A stretch of 64,000 bases of DNA from positions 10,282,701 through 10,346,700 of the forward strand of contig OW203732.1 of the NCBI GenBank assembly GCA_934045075.1, written 5' to 3'. Each line of letters begins with the position of its first letter. Positions within the stretch are counted from its first letter, which is position 1. Shown in pieces: positions 1 through 10,014 of the stretch. The stretch comes from Yponomeuta sedellus (lineage: Eukaryota > Arthropoda > Insecta > Lepidoptera > Yponomeutidae). The notes below the pieces were generated by a model. It was not told the DNA's origin. It saw nothing but the letters and a program-made list of their open reading frames with translations, and ran no database searches. A program made the translations under genes and the position numbers.

Positions 1-77
1 GGGTATGTCTCGGGGCGGTTTACTCGATAGTTAATTTTAGTTTGTATTCTTGCGTGTGTGTCGATATCTACACTTGT

Positions 78-178
78 AAGTCCTCCTACAGGTCTTTTCC
101 TGCATCACAGGAAGGGTCTTTTCCTGCATCGTAGGAAGGATAGGCCATACTCCACCATGGGGGAGTCCGGGTTGGTTG
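78..178 (-). repeat. RTE/SINE-type tail fragment
   Basis: The stretch contains two nearly identical 24-bp units (GGTCTTTTCCTGCATC at 91 and 115) followed by AGGCCATACTCCACCATGG. Read in reverse complement this resembles the tail shared by many lepidopteran RTE-like LINEs and SINEs (the 'trap for GGCC-ATA-GTCCACC' segment). A similar copy lies at 40862-40925. Family assignment is from memory of such tails and is moderate. Confidence 0.4.
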
Positions 179-242
179 TGTGTGTGTACATAGTTCTGAT
201 CTGGACATTTTTGACTAATACATTGCCAAATTACATATAAAC

Positions 243-940
243 AGCTACAAGCAAGTTCCATCATCCAACCATCCAAGTGGTGGTTACTTATAATAATAAA
301 CAGCTATGAGTATGTTTCGTCAACGTGGTGGTTACTTCTAATAATAAACAGATGAAAGTTAGTTTAATCAACGTGGTGGTTACTTATATAATAATAAACA
401 GCTATGAGTATGTTTCGTCAACGTGGTAGTTACTTCTTATAATAAACAGCAATGAGTATGTTAGTTTTAATGTTCTATTATTAAAATAAACTGGTGGTTT
501 ATTTTAATAATAGCCAGCTAAAAGTAAGATTAATCTACGTGGTAGTTAAATATAATTATAAACAGATAAAAGTAAGTTTCATCAACGTGGTCGTTGATTA
601 TATTAACAAGGAGCTAAAAACTCATTTTTTTCCTCTGTGCTAAAAGTAAGTTTTAGCAGCGGTGGTTGTTGATATTTTTTTTTTATATTCCCACAAATCT
701 AGCAGAGTTAAGACATAATAATAAACAGTTAAAAGTAGGTTTCATCAAGGTAGTAGTTAACTGTAATAATAAAGAGATAAATGTACGTTTCATCAACGTG
801 GTGGTTAATTATATTAACAAAGAGCTAAAAGCTCCTTTTTTCCTCTGTGGTAAAAGAAAGTTTTATCAACGGTGGTTACGTATAATAATAAACAGCTAAA
901 AGTAAGTTTCATCATAGTGGTGGTTATTTATAATGACCGG
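243..940. repeat. 48-bp degenerate minisatellite array
   Basis: About thirteen degenerate copies of a unit near 48 bp, each built as AATAATAAACAGCTA-(A/T)GAGTATGTTTC-RTCAACGTGGTGGTTACTT. Unit starts are seen near 242, 301, 349, 400, 448, 517, 564, 611, 725, 773, 821 and 893. The units at 611 and 821 share an extra CTCnTTTTTTTCCTCTGTG segment, so there is a higher-order period near 210 bp. Small ORFs inside it are by-products of the repeat. Confidence 0.85.
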
Positions 941-1896
941 GACACTCGCGTCTCATATCTGCGCGTGTGAAAAACTACATCTGCCCTATTCAATTCGGTG
1001 AATAGGATATGATGGTCCAACAACCTCTAGCATAGATACTTGTCTACTTACAATATGTTGCTATTTAGTACATATATCGTTTATCAAGCAAGCGTGTATT
1101 GTGTTGTAATCGTACTGATTACAATAGAATTATTATCGTCATAGTTAGGCTAATTTGGGGATAAGCAACCGTCGTGTATTAGATATATACGCATTGTACC
1201 GTAATATTAAATTATATAAAGTTTTAGGTCACGTAAAAACCTATTTGCACATTTTATTTTAAAAATTTGGCGACTTTCAATTGTTATTTCATTACATAAG
1301 TAAAAACTTTAAATGGGATCTTCTTAACTCGGTCAGATAGATAAATTTACTACCAACAAAAAGATGTATTGTCATGGCAGCCATCACTATTACGCTGATA
1401 TGCCACTCTTATCTCCAATTATTAACTTTTACTTTTATTCAAACCTTGAAATCATGATAAAAATCATATTTTCATTTCTTATACTCGGAAAGTAGTGTTG
1501 TTTTGATCTGATTATTGGGTGGAAAATGCCGCTTCCCTCCCTACAAAAAAACTCATACAAATTACTTCCCACCTAAGGGCCGGAATGAACTTTAAAAATA
1601 GAACTACTGTCAGTTGTGAAGAGTTTCATCTAAAAAAAAGTATTTAAAAAAAATGCTGCGGCCATGTGTGCTTCTGAACAGCCAGTGTGAACTTAGCGCA
1701 AACTTCTTTGAGCGGAATAAGCCGCAACGATGACGCGGTGAGTTCCATATTTAAAATTTAAAAAGTCGACATCATTTGGCGGGATACTAATCTGTTATTA
1801 TCTGTGACGAAATTAAAAAAAATAGGTGATCATCTTTTATGCTAAGATTTTAATATTAAAAATGAGTTTTTATTTACCTCATATTCGAAATAAAAA
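941..1896. other. Unassigned AT-rich DNA
   Basis: No ORF of note, no tRNA-like box and no inverted repeat were recognised. Confidence 0.5.
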
Positions 1897-1986
1897 GTAG
1901 AGTGTTTAACACGGGTAAAAGAATCAATTCCTACTCGGACTATAGCCGCGGGAATTGATTCTTTCCACCCTCGTTAAACAATCTAC
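1897..1986. repeat. Palindromic MITE-like element
   Basis: Inverted arms read AGTAGAGTGTTTAACACGGG on the left and, in reverse complement, CCCTCGTTAAACAATCTACT on the right. The innermost stem, AAGAATCAATTCC with GGAATTGATTCTT, is perfect around a loop near 20 nt. The whole can fold into one hairpin with a few mismatches. No clear target duplication was seen, so the superfamily is unknown. Confidence 0.6.
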
Positions 1987-2509
1987 TATTATTACAGTAC
2001 ATTACCAGCATTGTAAGAAAGAAACGGGATTATGATTTACGTGTTTTTTTCAAACAAACGTTGTTGGAATCGCAGAGTAATTCTACCTCCATGTCTTCCG
2101 AAGCACCAATACCGAGGTATTTTATAAGTGCCTACTGTGAATTTTCATGTTAAATAAAACAATCAATAACGAGTCTTCACAGTGTCAACAGACCATCCCG
2201 GCAGCTAGATGTGTGTGACTGCGATTGATTGATATCAGCGCACGCACACACGCGCACGCATATCAACACACATGAACAAATAACGGTCATACATCTCTGC
2301 CAAGATAACGCGCAGGTAGAGCGATCGAGAGTTTTTGTTTGCCCTGTGACAAAGAGAAAATTGATAATTCATCAGGAAGCGCCATTGTTGTCGAGCAGGT
2401 ACTATTCGATCGCGTAATTCAATAAGGATGAGTACCGTTTGTAACATTATCCGTCGTTGCTTTCGTAACAAATTTCACTAGCTAGGCACTTAATTTAAGT
2501 CGGCGAAGG

Positions 2510-2731
2510 TTGGCGAAGTCGCGGCGCGCGGGCCGCGGCTTGCGTGAGACGCGCGGAGGCTTGCCTCCTGCTACATACAAATGGTGGTCTTCTCGCGCGG
2601 TGACAGCGCCAGTCTGTACTATTACTCAGCGGCAGGCGAGTTCATACGGTGCGTCAGGCCGGATTAGCAGCGTCGTTTGCGTGCACCTGCCGCCGCCCGC
2701 CCGGAGATGAATTTAGAAGGTCGACGTAAGT
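2510..2731 (+). promoter_or_regulatory. GC-rich patch, possible 5' exon
   Basis: A strongly GC-rich island in AT-rich surroundings (GCGGCGCGCGGGCCGCGG near 2521, CCGCCGCCCGCCCGGAG near 2690). An ATG at 2707 is followed 19 bases later by GTAAGT at 2726, which has the form of a 5' splice donor. This could be a promoter plus first exon of an unseen host gene. There is no homology to support it and the GC patch could be unrelated, so this is only a candidate. Confidence 0.2.
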
Positions 2732-4641
2732 GACACCTGTCTCGCACGAGATAATACGCTACTTATTCGTCGGTGAAATATGGAATTCTTCGTGCGAGAT
2801 TAACATGATACCGGTGAGAAGTGACGCCGACGTAAACATCTGCATGACGAACGGCTCACTCTCTAGGCATTCGGTGATTCAAAATACACGCTACCGTCTA
2901 ATAATTATGTAAAACCGATGTTCCATGTGTTTGGGGAATTCCTCGCACATTGGGCGGGTGCGGTTGTGGCGCTTCGCACCCATTACGGTAACGAACTTTG
3001 CGCTCTGGCAGCCGATTCATTAGAAAGCCATTCATCTCCGGCGCACCGGGCCGCTCCCACGCCGGTACAGGTATTGTGAAGCTACGTAATCAGGAAATAA
3101 ATACACGAGCCAGCAGCGACACGGACGTTTGCCGCTCTAAGCGCTTTCTATACTCCCAAAGGAAACGCGCGATTTACGGTTTGTCTCTACTTGTACCGGT
3201 TCGGTTTTATTCAAAAGGCTTGTCGGAAATAACACATACGAGAAGCATCAAGTGCATGAACGAGATTGACGTTAAAACATTATTCCCTGTGGTGTTCTGA
3301 CAGAATTTTAAACTCTCAATTTGGGCTAAAATTGCCACCTTGTGCCATAAGGCGAACGGAGTAGACGAAGGACAGGGCAAGAACATCATGACCGAGTTGG
3401 GGTGACCTCTGCCCAACAGTGGGATCCACAAGAGGTTACTTAAAAAAGTAATAATTTGAAAAAATATTATATGAAATAAAATAAACTGGAACGCACGGCT
3501 TTGAAATGCGATCGCTGCGGTGCCTACAGTCCAGTATTAACAGGGGGAACTTTACTAACTAACAAAAGTGAAACCTGCGGTGGAGTGGAACGTACAAATG
3601 GCACGGCCGTATGCATCTAGTTGGAGGCAAACTTTTCGCTGTGTAAGGAAGGTGTTCATTTAAACCGCAGCCCCTCACCGTCGCCGAATATCCGTCAGAG
3701 TGTACGTATTCAGGCGCACGGCATTGTCGCTAGCCGCCCAGCCGCCCGCGCGGCGCGATAACGGAAACTTCCTCGCGTGGCTTATTGTCAGCGCAAATGT
3801 TGTTTCGCTGCGCTTTATTTCACACAAGATGCGTTTCTGAAATGAATATCAACACAGCCGGGTGCGGAAAGTTTCCTAGTTGTAATTTCGCGTAGCGTTT
3901 AAGTTACTTTGGAAGATAAGTCCGGGGTGGCTCGTTAAGCTGTACTGTGAGGGCGGGAGCGCGCGACGCTACTGTTTGTTTCCCGTCCTCAAAACCGGCA
4001 AACAGCCTCAACTTACACCCTCGCAATCTGTGAAATAAACTTGCAACCTTGGCGGCCTGATGCCATGGTTACCGAACTTTCCGGGGCAGAATAATCTTTA
4101 CAGGGACTAGTTAAGTAAAACATGAAATGTGCCTACATATTTTATGTTTTACGCGAACGAAAACCGACAAGATAATATTTTCCTAACATCAAAAGCAGAT
4201 GTTGATTAAAATTATTTTTTTGAGGTTCAAAATAAGTCTTCCAAGAATTTTAAAAGATCAGACATCTCTAAAAGGTGCCTGTCTATGTTGTTTTACGTAG
4301 TACGATTACTTGATATCGTCGGCTTTTCTAAGTTACGTACTTACCTACATTCGTATGTTTTTGTTACCGTCAGCAGGTTTTTCGTCGAGACCTGCCTTTT
4401 TAGATACACGCTAACGTTGACTAATACCAGTGCACCTACCTACATAACCGTAATCTAGGTACGTGGATAAAGTTTTCTAAGCGAGAACACTCAAGCGGGA
4501 TAAAGAATTTGTTTCAGCTCAGCGGGCGGCGAACTTCCCCGGCTAATTACATTGTTCCATGACAAAACTTTAGGGTCTGCCGCCACCAGTTTCTTTCTCT
4601 TACTTGCATACAGCATTACTCCTCGGATAAGAGTAATAGCT
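2732..4641. other. Unassigned DNA with a LINE-tail scrap
   Basis: The only recognisable piece is at 3388-3430, GACCTCTGCCCAACAGTGGGA, which has the form of a plus-strand RTE-type LINE/SINE tail. The 100-residue ORF at 2998-3300 has no recognisable motif. The stretch at 3660-3790 is GC-rich (CCGCCCGCGCGGCGCG). Nothing else was identified. Confidence 0.5.
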
Positions 4642-5367
4642 TGGTAATATTGCCGACACGGTCGCTGATTGTACTAAAGGAAAGAAGCGCCTACGTGAAG
4701 CACCTTAAAAACTTCAGAATATGGCGGCTTCCAGCTGTTCCCTAGGGAACGCTAGCGTGTTAATTGTTACCTAAATTCAAGTAACGATATGACGCTAGAT
4801 TGTTTTGATGCATATTTAGGTGTTTTATTTTAGGTTCTAAATGATTGATCATTTATATTTTTTTCCTTTTTTACGTAGGAATAGGCTTCTTTCTTGCAAC
4901 GAATGTAACTGAAGTATATTCTAATTATCCTACTCTCTCTCTCTCTGAGAGAAGGCCTGTGCTCCGTTTATGAGGTGTAACAAAAATAGGTAACGATATT
5001 TTCTGGGGTGAAATAGTAGTCTTAATAGAGCTGCCTATATAAGTCCTTCGGCATGGCACAGGCTTTCTCCCAGAGAGAAAAATAGAGAGAGTGTGGGATA
5101 ATCAGAATATACTTCGGTTATATTTGTTGCAAGAAAGTAGCCTATTCCTACGTAAAAAAGAAAACAATATAAATTATTAATCATTTTGAACACCTAAATA
5201 CGCATGAAAACCATATCGCATCCTATAATTATTTGAATTTATGTAACAATGAACACAGTAGCGTTCCCTAGGGAGCCGCTGACAGCCTGTACGTGTTGAA
5301 GTTTTTAAAGTAATTCATGTAAGCGCATCTTTCCTTTAATCAGCTACCGTGTTGGCAATATTATATT
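4642..5367. repeat. Large inverted repeat 1 (tail-to-tail pair)
   Basis: Left arm 4642-4966 and right arm about 5059-5367 are imperfect reverse complements: GCCGACACGGTCGCTGATT against AATCAGCTACCGTGTTGGC, and CCCTAGGGAACGCTAGCG against AGTAGCGTTCCCTAGGG. The inner ends are CT/AG runs with AAGGCCTGTGC and GCACAGGCTTTC, which have the form of RTE/SINE tails. The structure therefore looks like two copies of one short element in tail-to-tail inversion around a loop of about 90 bp. Divergence between arms suggests an old event. Confidence 0.75.
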
Positions 5368-5871
5368 GAGTGTTTCAAGCGTCGGTGTATTCAAGGGCGG
5401 TGGTAGCGGAGCGGTGTAGAACGCCGGCCTCTCAACCGGGAGGTCGTGGGTTCAAACCCCGGCATGTACCAATGACTTTGTTTTCTAAGTTATGTACATT
5501 TGTGAAATTATAGTAGCAATACCACTCGCCGACGGTGAAGGAAAACATCGTAAGGAAACCCTAGTGTCTAAAGTGTTAACGTGCCTCAGCGCTTGCTACG
5601 TACAACGGCCCAACTATGAGGCTAAGTGCGGAAATCTCAGGTCTAACTGACTAACTAGCGTCGGTGTATGTAAACACCTCAGACACTCAGGTTTCCACGC
5701 AATGTTTTCCTTTATCGTTTGCAAGTGGTATTGCTACTACAACTTAGAAAACAAAGGTACATTCCGGAATTCGAATAACGACCTGGCGAATGTGAGGCCA
5801 GCGTTCTTCCTGTCCGCTAACACCGCCCTTGAATACACCGACGCTTGAAACACTCAATATAATATTGCCAA
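5358..5871. repeat. Large inverted repeat 2 (inverted SINE pair)
   Basis: GGCAATATTATATTGAGTG at 5358 is matched by its reverse complement ending at 5871. The arms (about 5358-5583 and 5676-5871) each contain a tRNA-like head and a GGAAAACAT body, diverged by roughly a fifth by eye. It abuts inverted repeat 1 and shares the GGCAATATTAT edge with it, so the two palindromes are nested or were inserted at each other's ends. Confidence 0.75.
5385..5640 (+). mobile_element. tRNA-derived SINE
   Basis: An RNA polymerase III internal promoter is visible: box A-like TAGCGGAGCGGTG near 5404 and box B GGGTTCAAACCCC at 5448-5460. The body follows with ACGGTGAAGGAAAACATCG near 5535 and the CCTCAGCGCTTG segment near 5584. 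This head-body layout is typical of lepidopteran SINEs, which are thought to be mobilised by a partner LINE. It forms the left arm of inverted repeat 2. Confidence 0.7.
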
Positions 5872-7270
5872 TTAACTATTATAATTTAAGCCATCAACAG
5901 GATTAAAAATTAATTAAAAGATCATTCATTAATAAAGTGAAATAGCTCGGCATCACACTAATCCCAAATTGAAATCAGTGACTCTGAAATAATACAGTTT
6001 GTAAATTCATTTTTGGCAATTGCAAAACGGTTATAGCTCCTATATATTTCCGGTGGCACCGGTTGTTATGTCAAGCAGCCTGCTCTTTTAGCAAGACGTC
6101 CTATAATGTTATTATTTCAGAATGAAATACCTAGAGCATACGCACACATACCGAGCTCTCAAGCATGCCAACCAAATCCAAACCGTGTGTCCCAAATTCC
6201 CTCAGGTTGTTAGTGTGTCATGTAGTGGGTAGAAGCTTTAGTTTGTAAACATTACTTCACTTGTACCGTCATGGTTACGTACTGTTATTTATTAGTGTAC
6301 CTTCTCTTCAAATCTGACTATCTTCGAAATGTTTTTAATTTCGGTCGACTACTCAATACGTTTGCAAATTGCAAACTACAAATAAGCAAATAAAATCTGC
6401 ACAGACATAAAATAGCACGATGCAGAGTAGAATTTTTGTTAGCAATAAACAAAGCAGGTCAGGTGTGTGGTGTTCTACGAATGTTTTGTTGGAAGGTAAT
6501 AGCTTAGCTTTAAAGTGTTTAAAGTTCCAGATGTACGAGTGCATAGTTCGTAATTTGTATTCCGAAGTTGGATACAGCACGATGTTGAAGCAGTCTCTTG
6601 GAGAGCATCGCGAGGCTTTTAAGGGCATTTGTCAGTGCCGTCAGCCGCGGGCGGCGCCGTCTCGCGAACAATTGATGTATTTTTCATGACAATATGTTGA
6701 GGATACAATACACAAGATGTATAAAACTGTACAACATTACTGTTTTCGGTGACAGATGGCTCAAGTTTTATCCCTGGCTGTTTCTGCTCTTTTCTGGAGT
6801 TGATGCTTTTATTTGGAATACTCTGTGTGAACCAAAATAATCTTTCTAAATGCCTTTGTTAATCTATTGTGGCTAATAGATCAAGAACGCCTAATCCATT
6901 ACTGAGTTCTGATTTGTCACAGTAGCTGATTCATTAGTCTCGCATCAATCTTCGGGGGAAAGTCGTAGGGTAGCAGGGGAGGGGCAAGGGGTAGCGTGGG
7001 TGAAAGCATCCAACTAGCTCCATGATAAGGCTAAGCTTTACTTTGTTCAAGACGCTGTGACGAGACAGTGGGCTTTGAAAGCCAACACTGGAATTTAATT
7101 AACCCAAATTTGTCCTTTTGTCTCCTTAAGAGTATGAGCGGCGACCCTCCTAAAATGTGTAGTTAACAACACCTCGTCGGCCGGGCCGGGAAGGCTTCGC
7201 GCTAATCAATTAGGATAGCGCAACGCCACTGGGTATTCACGTATACTCCACCTATATAGATTAGTATTGT
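5872..7270. other. Unassigned DNA
   Basis: Two overlapping opposite-strand ORFs near 6353-6689 show no motif and are probably chance. The stretch at 6640-6665 is GC-rich. No repeat was recognised. Confidence 0.45.
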
Positions 7271-7271
7271 G

Positions 7272-8319
7272 CAAAAACCCCGGCCAAGTACGCGTCGGGC
7301 CACGCGCAGTGTAGGGTTCCGGAGTAGGAGGGGTTTTACCCGCTGTAATGAGTAATTTATAAAGGATTTTCTGCAATTTTCTTACTCGTGAACTTGTAAA
7401 GCATGATAGTTTTGCCTAAGATGTTTTAGTTTTGTTTGCTTTGTTTCTACAAATAGCCCGGAGAAAAATTTGCACTTTGAAGCTCAGTATTTCACAAACG
7501 GAACCCTAAATCCAAAAATTATCTTCCTACGCACACATTTTGCTCACATGTCAATCCAATGATACTTTACTCTATGTAATAAGCAAGAAAAAAATTTTTA
7601 CCACTAATTTAGGTGTAGGGAAGGTACCCGAAAATAAATTTATAATTTAAATAATTAAATCAAAAGTCAGATTTTATTATTTTTATTAGTCGACAAACTA
7701 ACGTAAGTCAAATTATCAGATAATTTGACTTACGTTAGTTTGTCGACTCTATTTATTACTACAATTTAGTAGTTATTACATGTTATTACCCACAATTCTT
7801 TTAGCATTTACCGTTTTGTCAAGGTAGCTAATATGTATGTCTATGCAAAATTTCAACTTTCTAATACTAATCATGACTGAGATAGGCTGCGGACACTCAG
7901 ACCGACAGACGACCATGTCGAAACTATAAGGGTTCTTTGTGGACTTCAGAACCTTAAACGGAGAATTGAGGAAATAATAAAATCTGACTTTTGATTTATA
8001 TATTTAAATTACCTATAAATTTATTTTCGGGTACCTTCCCTACACCTAAATTAGTGGTACAATTTTTTTTCTTGCTTATACCATAGAGTAAAGTATCGTT
8101 GGATTGACATGTAAGCAAAATGTGTGCGTAGGAAGATCATTTTTGGATTTAGGGTTCCGTTTGTGAAATATTGAGCTTCAAAGTGCAAATTTTTCTCCGG
8201 CATATTTGTAGAAACAAAGCAAACAAAACTAAAACATCTTAGGCAAAACTATCATGCTTTACAAGTTCACGAGTAAAAAAATTGCAGAAAATCCTTTAAA
8301 AATTACTCATTACAGTCGA
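7272..8319. repeat. Foldback element with 350-bp arms
   Basis: Left arm about 7345-7676 and right arm about 7968-8319 are near-perfect reverse complements (CTGTAATGAGTAATTT against AATTACTCATTACAG; GGTGTAGGGAAGGTACC against GGTACCTTCCCTACACC). The left flank (GGCCAAGTACGCGTCGGGCC, GGGTTCCG) and the loop (CAGACGACCATGTCGAAAC, AAGGGTTC) resemble the two ends of a common lepidopteran non-autonomous repeat. No transposase ORF is present. Confidence 0.75.
7689..7747. repeat. Perfect 29-bp-stem hairpin
   Basis: Two 29-bp arms starting GTCGACAAACTAACG are exact reverse complements separated by a single base (7718). It lies at the inner end of the left arm of the larger foldback, so it is a hairpin nested in a hairpin. 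The lack of any mismatch in a decayed neighbourhood suggests it is recent or maintained. Confidence 0.9.
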
Positions 8320-8642
8320 TTTTTCGATCGGCTATATCTGCGCCGCCATTTTGAATTTCGAACAACCAAAATATTTTTTTCAATCGGATCCTTATAACAC
8401 CATTCTATCAAAATTTCATCCAACACGGCCGGTAAACAGAGTTAGCACCTTCGTGTAGTGGAACGCGTTCGAAATTAAAAAATCGGCTCCATAGGATGGC
8501 TGTATATCGTACATTTCCTACAACTTTCTCATACATCATTTTCGTCCAACTCGTGCCATTTCCGAGAAAACGTATGGATGTTAGATCAGTGAGTATACCG
8601 GATTGTAGCTATATATATATATATATATATATCGTTCTTGTC
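8320..8642. other. Unassigned DNA ending in (TA)n
   Basis: No gene was recognised. A (TA)12-type microsatellite lies at 8609-8632. Confidence 0.5.
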
Positions 8643-8745
8643 ATTCTTTATGAATGAATGAATGAAAATTCTTTATTGCACTAAAAAAAATTGTACAAAG
8701 GCGAGCTTAATCTAGATAGTATTTTCTTCCAGCTAACTCACGATA
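8643..8745 (-). mobile_element. 5'-truncated LINE 3' end
   Basis: On the minus strand the order is GAGTTAGCTGGAAGAAAATA, GTGCAATAAAG, then a (ATTC)n tail (TGAATGAATGAATGAA at 8651 on the plus strand). This matches the layout of the insertion at 22418-22575 (GTCTGGAAGAGATCGC ... TGCAATAAAGTG plus a tetranucleotide tail), so both belong to related LINE 3' untranslated regions. Confidence 0.6.
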
Positions 8746-9229
8746 ATGCGGACAGTGGAAGGGGTAGTGCTTTATCAATTACGGTTAGGTACAAGTTCGG
8801 TTCTTATATGCGTCAGGGAACCTAAGCTAAGAAATTAAATACCTGAGCAAACAGACCTTTATTGTAAATATCTAAGAATATGAAACAATTTCGCTAATGC
8901 GGATTTAATTTTAGAGCCATCGCCGGGGACAACTTTTGTACGCGCTTCTATGCTCGTTTTGTGCTTTTTGAGCAGCTCGTGTCGCGTTTTAAATCCTGGC
9001 CATGAAAATAACAATGGTTTTCGATTGGCATTTTCAAGATCAGGACTTAGAATGTTGTAAGTGGCCGTGAGCGATAGCTCTGAATGTTGTTCTGTTCTTT
9101 TTAAACCTGGCAAATTTTTAACCCTGTTTTTCTTTATTCCTACATATTCAAAGGTCAACCATTATTTTTTTACTTTTTAAGAGACCTGGACTCCGTCGTT
9201 ACACAAAGTTTTAGTTGACTTGTAGAGTC
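8746..9229. other. Unassigned; minus-strand 99-codon ORF
   Basis: A minus-strand ORF at 8859-9158 encodes a basic 99-residue protein with no motif I recognise. It sits just upstream, on the same strand, of the LINE 3' end, so it may be decayed LINE sequence or chance. Confidence 0.25.
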
Positions 9230-9600
9230 AATTAAGAGAATCAAATATGCAGCCCAAGGTCAGAGCTATATATTGCCTTTCGGAGTAGAGACTCTGGCGC
9301 CATGGGGTTCGGAGGCACGACTCCTCTTTAAGCGGATCTTGTCGCGCCTCGTTGACGCTTCAGGAGATTCGAGGGCTGGTGCCTACTTTGACCAAAGATT
9401 AAGCCTCGCCATCCAGCGAGGCAATGCCGCCAGCCTTCACGGTACTCCAATTGTACCTCTTCTTTTGTAACTGTGTCTCTGTAATTATTTTCTGGTATGT
9501 ACAATAAAGAATATTCTTATCTTATCTTATCTTACTCTGCCGACCGACAGCGATCTGGCTTAAATATTTTATTTAAATTCGTTTTAGGTTTAGTTTCGTT
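9230..9600 (+). pseudogene. LINE pol C-terminal remnant
   Basis: The translated frame reads PFGVETLAPWGSEARLLFK, then SRLVDASGD and QRLSLAIQRGNAASLHGT. This block is familiar from the extreme C-terminus of reverse-transcriptase polyproteins annotated in insect and other invertebrate genomes; the exact LINE clade is not certain. A second copy lies on the minus strand at 13080-13305 and shares SRLVDASGD, QRLSLAIQR and the following LPPDSDL-like segment. Here the reading frame is cut by an 85-bp insertion at 9448-9532, after which the homologous CTCTGCC...GACAGCGATCTGG resumes. Only the tail survives, so the piece is 5'-truncated and dead. Confidence 0.55.
9448..9532 (+). mobile_element. 85-bp 5'-truncated LINE insertion
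   Basis: Comparison with the uninterrupted copy at 13080-13305 shows that CAATTGTACC...TTATCT was inserted into GGTACTC|TGCC. The insert ends with GTACAATAAAGAATATT and (CTTAT)n, a LINE-type 3' tail. TACTC is duplicated on both sides (9443-9447 and 9533-9537) as a 5-bp target duplication. Confidence 0.75.
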
Positions 9601-9971
9601 TTTATATTTTCAATTATGTATTGTTTTATTCATTTTTATAATGATAAGTAGCATTATAAATAAACAGCTAGTTGAGTTATTAAATATTTTAAAAAAACGT
9701 GCCTGAGAGGATGAAACACACCAACGCGGTGGTGGTAGGGCTGGGTGGCCTCTACCAGTGTATCATTCTTCAAGTGATATTTAAGGTCATATTAACCTTT
9801 TTTTATTTTATTTTTATTTTATTTTGCATACTTTTGCAGTACTGCATCAAGCATTGTGTACAAAAATGAATTTCGTCAGGAAAAAAATACAAGGCACGAT
9901 TTGTGGGAACTCAAACAAGCGTAGCGCTCGTTTGTACTTACGCTCCGGGATACATGAACTCTCCTAATGCG
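9601..9971. other. Unassigned DNA
   Basis: AT-rich; CAACGCGGTGGTGG near 9722 recalls the minisatellite at 243-940 but is not a clear unit. No gene seen. Confidence 0.4.
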
Positions 9972-10014
9972 TGCTAGCCAAGGACGTTTTGGGTAAAACG
10001 TTCTTGGTGCTAGC
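9972..10014. repeat. Hairpin
   Basis: GCTAGCCAAGGACGTTTT pairs with AAAACGTTCTTGGTGCTAGC around a GGGT loop, with one or two mismatches or bulges. Confidence 0.6.

Noticed and set aside
243..940. CRISPR-like array
   Set aside because: Repeats are degenerate and contiguous with no unique spacers; other content is eukaryotic.
5404..5465. Functional tRNA gene
   Set aside because: Boxes A and B are present but no complete cloverleaf is formed and a SINE body follows directly.
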